A stretch of 64,000 bases of DNA. Source: JAXMBN01 sp046349875. GTDB lineage: Bacteria > Planctomycetota > Planctomycetia > Pirellulales > Pirellulaceae. Below the pieces are notes generated by a model. The model had not been told where the DNA came from and ran no database searches. It saw only the letters and a list, made by a program, of their open reading frames with translations. Below, piece after piece: positions 54,621 to 63,694 of this stretch. Each line of letters opens with the position of its first letter. Position 1 is the stretch's first letter. Position numbers and translations under genes: made by a program. The stretch is from NCBI GenBank assembly GCA_046349875.1, contig JAXMBN010000006.1, positions 1 to 64,000 of the forward strand, written 5' to 3'.

Positions 54621-56387
54621 GTGATTCGAAAGGGTTGGGCATTGTGGATCATGACGACGATGCTGGCGATGAACGTCTGCATCTCCATGATCGCTGGCGC
54701 GGATGATGATCTTCCGCTCTATCCAGTCGTTCAGCAAGCTCAACAAAAGCGAATCGACGCCATTGAATTGGCGCGGAAATCGACGGTAGGTGTGTTCGGG
54801 ACCGACGGTCAAGGAGGTGGAAGCGGAGTGATTGTTTCTCCTGACGGATACGTCGTGACCAACTTCCACGTGTCGAGTCCTTTTGGCGATAGGATGCGTT
54901 GTGGAGTATCCGATGGGAAAATGTATGAAGCAGTGATCGTTGGTGTCGATCCCACCGGCGATGTGGCGTTGCTCAAAATGTACGGTCGCGATGATTTCCC
55001 AGCTGCCGTCATTGCCGACAGTGATTCCGTCAAAGTCGGTCAGTGGTGTGTTGCTGGGGGCAACCCTGTTGTGCTCGCAACCAACCTTCAAATGTCATTT
55101 ACTTTTGGGCTCGTGAGTGGAGTCCATCGCTACCAGTATCCAGCCGGAACGATTTTGGAATATACCGATTGCATTCAAACGGATGCAGCGATCAATCCTG
55201 GCAATTCGGGCGGTCCCTTGTTCAACGCGGAAGGGCACCTTATCGGAATCAATGGTCGTTGTTCGTTTGAAAAGCGAGGGCGTGTCAACGTAGGAGTTGG
55301 ATATGCCATCTCCATCAATCAGGTCCGAAAGTTCTTGGGGCAGTTGCGGGCCGGACGTTTGGTGGATCACGCATCGCTTGGATTCACCGTAGCAACGGAT
55401 AACGATGGAAAGGTGTTGGTGACCAACATTCTCGAAAAGTCGGATCCCTTTCGTCGGGGTTTGCGGTATGGAGATGAGATCATTTCCTTTGCCGGTCGCG
55501 ATATCAAATTCACTAATCAACTCAAGACACATATCCCCGGCATTTCCTTTCTCCTATCTCACAAGCGCGTTCCCTTGGTCTATCGCAATCGAGATGAGTC
55601 GTTTCACCATGATTCGGTTAGCTCCACTGCATCAAGGAAGAAGAACTTTGCCGCGATGCGATCGGAAGAAGAACCCGCTGAACCTGAGGATAAGAAAAAG
55701 CCGAGTCGGAGGACAAAAGCGAGCCTGACCCATTGGCGGATTGACTCGTGAAACGCGAAGCGGTTCATCAATCATTATTTCAATGCTTCAGAGATTCAAC
55801 GAATCGTAACACGCGCTCAAACGCTTGGGGCATGGTCGAAAGCCGCGAGCCTTTGGGAAATGAATGGGAACCCGCAAGGGGAAGCGACGTTGTTTCGCGG
55901 TGAAGTACAGCGCGATGGTGCGATCATCCAGTTTGGTTATAAGAGATTAGAAGTTACGTCTAAAGATGCGAGTAAGTCGATAGGAAGCGATCGCGGAAAA
56001 GCCATTGGTCTTGGTCTAGTGCTTTGGCAACGCTGGTACAGAGAAGGTCCTGGGGCCATGGGGGATGCAATCTACTTCGGAGAAGCTCCCATTCAGAATT
56101 TGGAGACATTGGCCGACGTCGTGCATCTTGCGCAAAATGATATTCAATGCGCATTTTACAGCGATCCCCAATCAGGTCAGCTGAAGTTGATCGAAATGGA
56201 GTGGGACGAGGATCGTGATCCCATCGAGATCTATTTCGATCGATATGAAACACAGCATGGACTGATGGTTCCAGCTCGCGTTCGGTTGGTGGAAGGGACG
56301 GAGACTCTCTGGAATATTGAACTCAAAGAGTTTGCCTGGAAAGAGGTTTCGAATCCCACCGAGCTTCAAGGAAAGGACGTGAAATGA
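54621..56387 (+). pseudogene. S1C trypsin-like serine protease with PDZ and C-terminal domain; C-terminal half frame-broken
   Basis: GTG 54621 has AGAGGA seven bases upstream and opens a signal peptide. The protease domain keeps its triad: VVTNFHV (His83), GDVALLKM (Asp115), INPGNSGGPL (Ser196). A PDZ domain follows (ASLGFTVATDNDGKVLVTNI, RRGLRYGDEIISFAGRDI). After YRNRDE near 55590 the frame is disturbed: FTMIRLAPLHQ is in another frame, and KSEPDPLAD likewise. The first frame stops at 55751 and then resumes with KRFINHYFNASEIQRIVTRA, running to 56387. Several single-base changes within ~160 bp explain it. Protease and PDZ are intact in the first product. Confidence 0.78.
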
Positions 56388-57433
56388 GAACTTCCATCCG
56401 TCCCTCGGTTTACTTGAACACGATGGTTTTAGCAATTCTTGCCTGCTTGATTTCAAGCTGCTTCGCAACCGATGGGGAGGCAAAAGGGGATGCGCAGGAT
56501 CCGGGCGGACTCGTTCCGCTGATTCAGCGATCTCTTTTGAAGACGGTCAAAATATACGGTGCAGGGGGATTGCGAGGACTTGAAAGTTATCAGAGCGGTT
56601 TCTTCGTTTCGGATCAGGGACACATCGTCACTTCGTGGAGTACGGTGCTCGATGTCGACAAGATTCGGGTCATTACTTTCGACGGCAAGAAGTGGGATGC
56701 AGAGTTGGTGGGGTCGGATCCCGTAACCGAAATGGCGGTCATCAAAATCGAAGGGGATGGCTTTTCTTATTTTGATATGAACAAGGCCGGAAAAGTCGAG
56801 GTCGGCGATCGGATCTTAGCCATCAGCAATTTATTCGGAATCGCTACAGGGGATGAGCCAAATAGCGTTCAGCGTGGAGTCGTGATGGGATTTTCCAGTT
56901 TGGCTTCGCGACGCGGTCGATTGAAGACTCCCTATCAAGGAAAGATCCTTGTCATCGATGCAATGACCAATAACCCTGGCGCGACTGGTGGTGTCGTCGT
57001 CAATCTCGATGGTCGATTAGTTGGGGCTCTTGGTAAGGAGCTTCGAGATGATAGCTCTGGAATATGGCTTAACTATGCATTGCCTGTCGACGTTGTATCG
57101 GAAGCGGTAAAGAGCATTCTCGAAGGTAAGACGATTAAAAAGCCTGCCGAATTGGTTATGGCAAAACGGCCTCATCGCTTGGCAAATATGGGAGTGGTGA
57201 TGATTCCCAATGTGATTGCGAAGACTCCCGCCTACATCGATCAAGTGACTCCCGAGTCGTTGGCGGCTCGCAGTGGCCTGCTGGCCAACGATCTTGTACT
57301 CGCTGTGAACAATCAACGGGTGGATTCTCGCAAAACCCTTGAGGATTTGCTTTCCACTTTGGATCAGGCAGACGCGTTTACGCTTCTTGTTCAGCGAGGA
57401 ACCATGATTCTATCGGTTGAGGTTCGTCCATGA
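56384..57433 (+). CDS. Trypsin-like pseudoprotease with PDZ domain
   Basis: The product has 349 residues. Its ATG overlaps the previous stop (ATGA). Signal peptide YLNTMVLAILACLISSCFA may include a lipobox-like Cys. The S1C fold is clear (SGFFVSDQGHIVTSW, DAELVGSDPVTEMAVIKIEG, MTNNPGATGGVVVNLDG). By alignment with its upstream neighbour, all three catalytic positions are changed: His to Ser86, Asp to Glu116 and Ser to Thr200. A C-terminal PDZ (YIDQVTPESLAARSGLLAND) remains. Probably a catalytically inactive partner or binding protein of the first protease. Confidence 0.85.
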   Translation: MRTSIRPSVYLNTMVLAILACLISSCFATDGEAKGDAQDPGGLVPLIQRSLLKTVKIYGAGGLRGLESYQSGFFVSDQGHIVTSWSTVLDVDKIRVITFDGKKWDAELVGSDPVTEMAVIKIEGDGFSYFDMNKAGKVEVGDRILAISNLFGIATGDEPNSVQRGVVMGFSSLASRRGRLKTPYQGKILVIDAMTNNPGATGGVVVNLDGRLVGALGKELRDDSSGIWLNYALPVDVVSEAVKSILEGKTIKKPAELVMAKRPHRLANMGVVMIPNVIAKTPAYIDQVTPESLAARSGLLANDLVLAVNNQRVDSRKTLEDLLSTLDQADAFTLLVQRGTMILSVEVRP

Positions 57434-59403
57434 TGCCCAGCAGAACAAGAGACGCGAGTCATGGTTTGTTATGGAAGCTACTTGGAGTGGCTCTAGGGTT
57501 CATCATGATTCTGGGGATTTTGCCTCATTCCGCTTGGGCCCAATCCGAACTCCACGAGAAAGAACAAGAGGCATTTAAGCGCGCTGCCAATGCATCCAAT
57601 GCATCCGTGGTTCAAATGGAGATCTTTTCGGGATTGGATCCAGCAAGTGGAGAACAGGGTTCCGTTTCAACGTTGACGGGTACCCTTGTGGAGGATGGAT
57701 GGATCATCAGTAGCTTGTTTCACTTTCGATCTCCATCGGCAACGACAACTGTCGTCATGCCCAGTGGCGAACGTTTGGCAGCAAGGCTGGTCGCGAAAGA
57801 TTTTGCTCGTGAGTTAGCTTTGCTGAAAATGGATTCAAGAACTGAACTCAAACCCATCGTCCCTTCAATTGCATCCAGTTGGCAGGTAGGTCAATGGGTT
57901 GTTGCGCTCGGGAAGCCGTTCGATCCATCCATGACGAGTCGTTCGGTTGGAATCTTGAGTGCCAAAGGACGAGCGTTCGATCGAGCGATTCAAATCGATG
58001 CAAAGGTTTCTCCTTTAAACTATGGAGGGCCAGTGATTGACTTGAATGGAAGGACGATGGCAATCTTGACGCCGGTCAATCCCAACATAGCGACAGAAGG
58101 TGAAGTTCAACAATGGTACGACTCGGGGATTGCTTTCGCCATTCCGATACAAGATGTTCTCGCGCGGTTGCCGCGAATGAAGGAAGGCAAAGACATTTAT
58201 CCTGGCAAGATTGGAATTCGCCCTAAGTCCAAAGATGATTTTGGTGGCCCCATCGTTCTTGCGGGGGTTGCACCAAGTTCACCTGCCGCGAAAGCCGGTC
58301 TGAAATCGGGCGATACGATTCGCAAAGTGCAAGGTCGTTCTGTTGCCACCATGAACGAATTGCGACATGCATTGGGCCCTTATGATGCGGAACAATCGGT
58401 GGAAGTGGATTTTGAACGAGATGGAATGCCAAAGTCGACAGTGTGTGAATTGGTAAAAGAGATTCCTGTGTATCGCGAGCCTTTCTTGGGATTCACATTG
58501 GTAGCGACCAAGGCAGACGATAATCTCGAAATCGAATCGGTGTTGTCAGGCTTTGGCGCCGAAAAGGCAGGTCTAAAACCTGGAATGATTCTTGAATCGA
58601 TCAACGGAGTTAGAATCGAGAATCGTAACAAGCTGAAAGAAACACTCGCTTTTCTTGACTACCGCGACACCATCCGTTTAAACGTTCGCGACAGCAAAGG
58701 CTCCAAGACCGAGTTTTCATTTCAGCCATCCTATGTATCAAAAGAACTGACTACTTGGGAAGCCAATGCGTCAAGCACTCAAGCTAAGGAAGGGAAGGGC
58801 TTGATCGATGTTCCATTGGCGGATGTACCTAACAAAGTCTTCGCGTATGTCCCTCCCAACTATTCGCCAGATGTTCCCATGGGACTGATGGTGGTTCTTC
58901 CTGAAGCTGGCAAAGTAGAGCGCAAACCATGGATCGATGCATGGGATGCGAGTTGTCGCGATCTCGGATGGATCATGGTCTTCATCACCTCTGCCGATTC
59001 CAAACAATGGAGTCGCGAAGAAACGGAGTTGATACCACGTCTCATTCGTCAGTTTCAAAAGGACTATTCGATCGACTCGCGCCGAGTTGTCGTAGGAGGA
59101 CTTGGGACAGGTGGAACGATCGCTTTGGTGGGTGCACTTCAGCAGAAGACAACGATTCGTGGCCTATGGATGGTAGATTCTCGTGTTCCCAATCCGGGAC
59201 GATTGCCAGCGGCCGAACCCATGGAAAGCACCCAGTGGTTGTTGGTTGGAAGTCGCAAAGAATACCCGAAGTTCGCAGACCTTATTGCTAAACTTGGTTT
59301 TCCCATTCAGGTCGTTTCGCAGCCTATCGAGTTAGAGAAGTTGAACCATGCTAGCTACATGCCTGCTATGCAGAAGTGGTTGAAGCGAATGGAAGCTTAC
59401 TAA
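57430..59403 (+). CDS. Pseudoprotease with two PDZ domains and inactive-looking alpha/beta-hydrolase domain
   Basis: The product has 657 residues and overlaps the preceding stop by four bases. A signal peptide is followed by an S1C-like domain in which the aligned triad is Phe97 (next to His98), Glu128 and Tyr198 (SPLNYGGP for the active PGNSGGP). Two PDZ domains follow at ~240-330 and ~345-425 (APSSPAAKAGLKSGD, EKAGLKPGMILESING). The last ~200 residues are esterase-like (VFAYVPPNYSPDVPMGLMVV). The nucleophile elbow is VGGLGTGG, with no Ser at the expected place. A protein with two enzyme folds and no evident catalytic residues suggests a binding scaffold. Confidence 0.82.
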   Translation: MMPSRTRDASHGLLWKLLGVALGFIMILGILPHSAWAQSELHEKEQEAFKRAANASNASVVQMEIFSGLDPASGEQGSVSTLTGTLVEDGWIISSLFHFRSPSATTTVVMPSGERLAARLVAKDFARELALLKMDSRTELKPIVPSIASSWQVGQWVVALGKPFDPSMTSRSVGILSAKGRAFDRAIQIDAKVSPLNYGGPVIDLNGRTMAILTPVNPNIATEGEVQQWYDSGIAFAIPIQDVLARLPRMKEGKDIYPGKIGIRPKSKDDFGGPIVLAGVAPSSPAAKAGLKSGDTIRKVQGRSVATMNELRHALGPYDAEQSVEVDFERDGMPKSTVCELVKEIPVYREPFLGFTLVATKADDNLEIESVLSGFGAEKAGLKPGMILESINGVRIENRNKLKETLAFLDYRDTIRLNVRDSKGSKTEFSFQPSYVSKELTTWEANASSTQAKEGKGLIDVPLADVPNKVFAYVPPNYSPDVPMGLMVVLPEAGKVERKPWIDAWDASCRDLGWIMVFITSADSKQWSREETELIPRLIRQFQKDYSIDSRRVVVGGLGTGGTIALVGALQQKTTIRGLWMVDSRVPNPGRLPAAEPMESTQWLLVGSRKEYPKFADLIAKLGFPIQVVSQPIELEKLNHASYMPAMQKWLKRMEAY

Positions 59404-59413
59404 CGAGGATCCG

Positions 59414-59788
59414 ATGGGTTTAGATGCAGATTGGGACAGTCGAATCCGGCGAAGGATGGCCCTTGCAATTGCTGTCGCTTTTGGTGTGATCGCCGCTCTC
59501 GCTTCTTGGACACCAGGATTGGATCTGGCGAGTGCTCGATGGATTGCCGGAACCGCTTTCAAGCTGAGCGTGATGGTCGGCGCTATCTGGCTTGCATTCC
59601 CTCAGATTGAAAAACTGCGAAAGCTTCCTGGTGGAGCGAGTATTTTAGGGGTGGCCGGGTCCCTAGCGTTGGTTGTTTTGGTGCGACCCAAAATGATTGC
59701 TTATGCCATTCCAATTGCGGTCGTCGCCATGGTGTTACTCGTCGGGCTGGATTGGGCGTCGCGAGCCACCAATCGGCCGAAGCGATGA
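59414..59788 (+). CDS. Small polytopic membrane protein
   Basis: The product has 124 residues with ATG 59414 and a GAGG site. Four hydrophobic segments are visible (LAIAVAFGVIAALASW, WIAGTAFKLSVMVGAIWLAF, ILGVAGSLALVVLVRP, IAYAIPIAVVAMVLLVGLDW), with a basic tail. No family recognised. It starts 10 bp after the pseudoprotease gene and completes that operon, which places it with the trypsin-like trio at the membrane. Confidence 0.7.
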   Translation: MGLDADWDSRIRRRMALAIAVAFGVIAALASWTPGLDLASARWIAGTAFKLSVMVGAIWLAFPQIEKLRKLPGGASILGVAGSLALVVLVRPKMIAYAIPIAVVAMVLLVGLDWASRATNRPKR

Positions 59789-59899
59789 GAATGGGGCTGA
59801 GATTTCGCTCAGCAGAATCAAGCAGGTTCAGAAGATGAATCCTGCAGAGATGACTTGGCGGTTTGGGCAAGAATGGTCGGGAGGCTCGTTTAAGGGAGC

Positions 59900-59913
59900 G
59901 TAACGATCGTTAC
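59900..59913. promoter_or_regulatory. 14-bp perfect palindrome
   Basis: GTAACGATCGTTAC lies in the 257-bp gap between the small membrane protein and the coiled-coil gene, ~70 bp before a TATAAT. It could be an operator for a dimeric repressor. One occurrence only, so low confidence. Confidence 0.3.
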
Positions 59914-59980
59914 CAAAAAGATTCTGGGCAGATTGGTTTTTGCCCCCTGTTTCCGTGGGGACAGCTGCCGATAGATCCAC

Positions 59981-59986
59981 TATAAT
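59981..59986 (+). promoter_or_regulatory. Possible -10 box for the coiled-coil membrane protein gene
   Basis: A perfect TATAAT lies 60 bp before the start at 60046. No strong -35 match occurs at the expected spacing. Confidence 0.35.
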
Positions 59987-60045
59987 TTGGAGGGGTAGCT
60001 TCAGCTTACGCATAACCAATCTTTGGAACGCAAAGGTGGATTCCT

Positions 60046-61701
60046 ATGGACGAGATTCTTCGCCAGTCCGTTCGAGCTCGACGTCGATTGATGAGTCAAG
60101 CGTTCTTTCGTTACCTTTCGCCGTGGCTTCTGATCACTTTCTCGATCGCGGTTGTTGGCGTTGCGATCCCTAAGCTTTGGTACATCAGCGTTGCAACCCA
60201 ACTATGGACTTGGGGATGGGTCGGTGGTGCTTTTGTACTAAGTCTCACTGCCGCATTGGTTATGTCTGTATGGAAGCGTCCGAGCATTCCTGCAGCCGCT
60301 GCCGAAATCGATCGTCGCTTTGGTCTGAAAGAGCGACTGGGAAGTGTTCTTCATTTGACGCAAGAAGATACCAGCACGCCAATTGGCGAAGCCTTGATGC
60401 GAGACGCAACAACCAAGGCCGAGAGAATCGATGTTCGCGATGCGTTTCCAATTGGAATCCATCGCGGCTTGGCATGGAGTCTATTGCCTCTTGGGCTCGC
60501 GGTAGCATCGTTGATGATTGCCGATGCCATGCCGGGTGATGTTGTTCTGGCGAAGGATCAAGCCAAGGTCGAAGTCAATCAAGTCCGCAATAGCACTCAG
60601 CCACTGTTTGAAAAGATAAAAGCCAAACGTGAACAAGCGGAGAAGCTTGGCGATGCAGATGCCGCTGAACTCTTCAAGCAGCTTGAAGACAAACTCGAAA
60701 ACCTTCGCAAAGATGAGAAGCTCGATTCAAAGCAGGCATTGGCCAAGCTCAATGAGATCAAGAAGGAAATGGAAGAGCGCCGTAAGGAACTTGGATCTGG
60801 CGAAAGTCTCAAGAAGAATCTGCAGGATAACCTGAAGCAAATCGATGCAGGACCGGCCGAGAAGATGGCCAAAGCCATGCAAGAAGGTGATCTTCAAAAG
60901 GCTGAAGATGAACTTCAAAAAATGATGGATAAGATGAATAGCGGTGAGATGTCCGCTTCCGAGCAACAACAATTGGCGAAGCAGTTAGATTCGATGCAAA
61001 AGGCTTTGCAGGATTCGGTAGAAAAGCATGATGAAGCCAAGAAAATGGTTGAAGAACAATTAAAACAAGCTGAGCAATCAGGAGACGTTCAAAAGGCAGC
61101 GCAGTTGCGCAAGCAGCTTGAAGAACTCAACGCGATGGATGACCAAATGCAACAGCTTTCGGAAATGCAGAGTCAGCTACAAGAGCTTCAAGAAGCTCTC
61201 AAGTCAGGCGACTCCAAGGCTGCTCAGCAGGCCATGGAAAAGATGATGGCCAAGCTAGAGCAGATGCAAATGGACATGGATCAGCTCGAAGATCTGGATA
61301 GCATGATGGATGAACTTACCGACAGCAAGAATTCGATGAACTGCAAAAACTGCAACGGCAAAGGCTGCAGTCAATGCAAAGGTAAGGGAATGATGAATCG
61401 CCCTGGAAATGGTTTGGGCCAAGGGACAGGGGTTGGTGATCGCCCAGAAGAAGAGAACGATACCAATTCATTCGATTCGCAGGTTCGCGACCAAATGCGG
61501 GCCGGCGAAACGGTCATGAAAGGCAAAGTGGCCGGGGCCAACAAGAAAGGCGTGACTCGAGAAGAAGTCAAGCAATCGATTCTCACGTCAACCGTTGAGG
61601 AAGCGGAAGCTCTGGAGTCAGTCGTTCTCCCCAAGGCTCAGCGTGACCAAAGTCGAGATTATTTCAATCGCATGCGTGAAGGCAACAAAACGGGTAAGTA
61701 A
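60046..61701 (+). CDS. Membrane protein with long coiled coil and DnaJ-type zinc knuckle
   Basis: The product has 551 residues. Membrane helices lie at ~25-45, ~55-80 and ~145-165 (WSLLPLGLAVASLMIADAM). Residues ~185-430 are almost wholly Gln/Glu/Lys/Met-rich coiled coil. At ~432-447 NCKNCNGKGCSQCKGKG carries two CxxC pairs in the CxxCxGxG style of DnaJ zinc fingers, here in half size. The tail is soluble and charged. The gene layout is one I recognise from planctomycetes, but no function is known to me. It may be a membrane-tethered chaperone-like or scaffold protein. Confidence 0.72.
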   Translation: MDEILRQSVRARRRLMSQAFFRYLSPWLLITFSIAVVGVAIPKLWYISVATQLWTWGWVGGAFVLSLTAALVMSVWKRPSIPAAAAEIDRRFGLKERLGSVLHLTQEDTSTPIGEALMRDATTKAERIDVRDAFPIGIHRGLAWSLLPLGLAVASLMIADAMPGDVVLAKDQAKVEVNQVRNSTQPLFEKIKAKREQAEKLGDADAAELFKQLEDKLENLRKDEKLDSKQALAKLNEIKKEMEERRKELGSGESLKKNLQDNLKQIDAGPAEKMAKAMQEGDLQKAEDELQKMMDKMNSGEMSASEQQQLAKQLDSMQKALQDSVEKHDEAKKMVEEQLKQAEQSGDVQKAAQLRKQLEELNAMDDQMQQLSEMQSQLQELQEALKSGDSKAAQQAMEKMMAKLEQMQMDMDQLEDLDSMMDELTDSKNSMNCKNCNGKGCSQCKGKGMMNRPGNGLGQGTGVGDRPEEENDTNSFDSQVRDQMRAGETVMKGKVAGANKKGVTREEVKQSILTSTVEEAEALESVVLPKAQRDQSRDYFNRMREGNKTGK

Positions 61702-61775
61702 GCAATCGTGTGATATCAATCTCGACCAGCCGAAATCCAGGTAGGTTGGGATGTTCTCGTGCGAAACAATTGCTT

Positions 61776-62006
61776 CTAGGGTGGATCGTATCCACCTTTA
61801 CACCATGGATGGCATCGGAGAATGCGCATGGCGCCTTTGATGGATCCCTTGATGACGCCGTATTTCTGAACGGCGAGAATATAGTATTCCGAACAAGTCG
61901 GAAGATAACGGCAGTTCTTTCCCAATAGAGGGCTGATTCCCCACTGATAAAATCGGACCATTGCTATCGCTAGCTTGGAAGGGACTTCAACGAGCCAGCG
62001 AATCAT
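61776..62006 (-). CDS. yidD: Membrane-protein insertion efficiency factor YidD
   Basis: The product has 76 residues. FYQWGISPLLGKNCRYLPTCSEYYILAVQKYG and ILRCHPWCKGGYDPP are the YidD signature, with the conserved cysteines and GGYDP end. YidD helps YidC insert inner-membrane proteins. In many genomes it sits next to rnpA and yidC; neither is here. ATG 62006. Confidence 0.93.
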   Translation of the reverse strand: MIRWLVEVPSKLAIAMVRFYQWGISPLLGKNCRYLPTCSEYYILAVQKYGVIKGSIKGAMRILRCHPWCKGGYDPP

Positions 62007-62092
62007 TTTGATCTAGCCTCAGTTGGTCGATTTTCATTTAATACACCTGACAGTTTAGTCTAGCCGAGCTCGATGAATGGATGCGTTGAGAA

Positions 62093-62869
62093 ATGTCCAA
62101 AGGCAAGATAATAGCATTTCCAGTCGAGCGTAGAATCATCTTAGAAATCTTGCATGCAGCAAGATCGATTCCTGCTTTCCCCATCGACCGCCATTTTGAC
62201 CTAAGCCAACTGGCGGAAGCACGTCGGCATGCAATGCCTCGAATTTCATGGACAGCCATTTTCTTGCGAGGTTGGGGGTTGGTCAGCCATGCTCAGCCTG
62301 TGCTCCGTCAATTGTACATGACCTTGCCAATGGGGTATTTGTATGAGTATCCATGCTCCGTGGCTTCTGTAAGTGTTCATCGTCGCAATCAAAAAACAGG
62401 CCAGGATTCATTGATCTTTTGCCGCGTTGCATCGCCTGAAACGAAATCGCTCGTCGAAATTCAAGGTTACCTTGACCAATCTAAGACAGGGGACATACGA
62501 GATGTCTTTCGCGATGGATTCTGGTCAGCTTATTTGCCATGGCCTCTGCGTCGCATAGGCTGGAATCTTTTGATGCATCTATGGGGTCGAAAGCGGGCGA
62601 AAACGATTGGAACTTTTACGATTTCTAGCTTGGCCGGTATGAAAGCAACCAATCGCGAGCATCCGCTCGTCGCCACCACAAGCCTAAGTTATTCACCCTT
62701 GGATCACGATGATCACTGTGTGGTCACATTGCAGTCCGATCATCGAGTGCTCGACGGTGTAAAAGCGGCCGAATGCCTCGAGGAATTAGAGTGCCATTTC
62801 AATTCCACTGTTCTCGGTGAACTTCGGGCTTTGTCGCCGAATGCTAGCGTAGTGAGGGTCGCTTCGTAG
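62093..62869 (+). CDS. CoA-dependent acyltransferase-like protein (2-oxoacid dehydrogenase E2 catalytic fold)
   Basis: The product has 258 residues. ERRIILEILHAARSIPAFPI, LVATTSLSYSPLDHDDHCVV and LQSDHRVLDGVKAAECLEEL match the chloramphenicol-acetyltransferase/E2 fold. The last contains the catalytic H-R-x-x-D-G (DHRVLDG). It has no lipoyl or E1-binding domain, so it is not a normal pyruvate dehydrogenase E2. Stand-alone members of the fold are known in planctomycetes and other bacteria without assigned substrate. The ribosome site is weak. Confidence 0.72.
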   Translation: MSKGKIIAFPVERRIILEILHAARSIPAFPIDRHFDLSQLAEARRHAMPRISWTAIFLRGWGLVSHAQPVLRQLYMTLPMGYLYEYPCSVASVSVHRRNQKTGQDSLIFCRVASPETKSLVEIQGYLDQSKTGDIRDVFRDGFWSAYLPWPLRRIGWNLLMHLWGRKRAKTIGTFTISSLAGMKATNREHPLVATTSLSYSPLDHDDHCVVTLQSDHRVLDGVKAAECLEELECHFNSTVLGELRALSPNASVVRVAS

Positions 62870-63132
62870 GCCCACATACGACTTAATCCATACAAATTCA
62901 CTAAATGGAATTCCTTGAAGTACCGATATCAATGACGAGGCCGAGTATCTGTCGATGCCCAAGTTCGGTGAAGAGGAACTCGTCATGGTGCGAAGGTTTG
63001 TTGCGGGATTAATGCTGTTGAAGTGCATTCTCCTTCCAAGGGTGCACGCTTTGCTGCTCACCATACGATTTCGATTACATGTCGAGAGGAAGTGTGGTGC
63101 AGCGTCAGGATATGGTAAGAGGTCGTCTGGGA

Positions 63133-63546
63133 TCAACTCTTAGCGATCCAACGGTGGCCAGCGATGCAGAATGGCGCAGTCGAAGAAGGCGAGGAAGTGG
63201 TCGTTGAAGAACTAGGTTTTTCCTGAGGGTGATCGAGAATAGTAGCTTCAGTTGTTTTGCTAGCTAGCGGATGTGTTTGAGAATAGCTATCGTTTCCGCT
63301 GTGGTCGAGCGGCATCGCTACGCAAGAAATCGGCGGCAATCCACAAAGCAAATCCGCCAATCCTGAGCCCGTCATGACGACCCAAACGGGTAGGTTGCGA
63401 ACGCGAATTCCAACTTCACGGGTATTATTGAGAAGAATGCCATCTCTTTCAACCTTTTGTATGCCAATAGCAGGCAAGAGGATGGCTAAGGTTAGGCTCG
63501 CGCATAGCAGCACGAGTCCAAGCATTTTGATTCGATCACGCGTCAT
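63133..63546 (-). CDS. Small membrane-anchored protein, unknown
   Basis: The product is ~137 residues from ATG 63546 (ATG 63564 also possible). It has one N-terminal helix (LGLVLLCASLTLAILLPAIG), a possible second hydrophobic stretch (VWVVMTGSGLADLLCGLPP), and a Ser/Thr-rich tail. Codon use is coherent in the first half. No family recognised. Upstream, 62870-63132 holds no supported gene. Confidence 0.45.
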   Translation of the reverse strand: MTRDRIKMLGLVLLCASLTLAILLPAIGIQKVERDGILLNNTREVGIRVRNLPVWVVMTGSGLADLLCGLPPISCVAMPLDHSGNDSYSQTHPLASKTTEATILDHPQEKPSSSTTTSSPSSTAPFCIAGHRWIAKS

Positions 63547-63694
63547 GTTGGAAAGGTCTCTCATGACGGTACGTTAGCGATCTCAATCACGATGCTATGG
63601 CAGTCATCCGAGCATTCGAGATCTATTGACCTGCCGAACGAAGTTTCTAAACTCCGCAATCAACTCGTACGAGAAAACGTATGGAAAGGGCTAC

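Noticed and set aside
62786..63143. ORFs on both strands after the acyltransferase
   Set aside because: No domain, poor starts, and overlap with the end of a well-supported gene.
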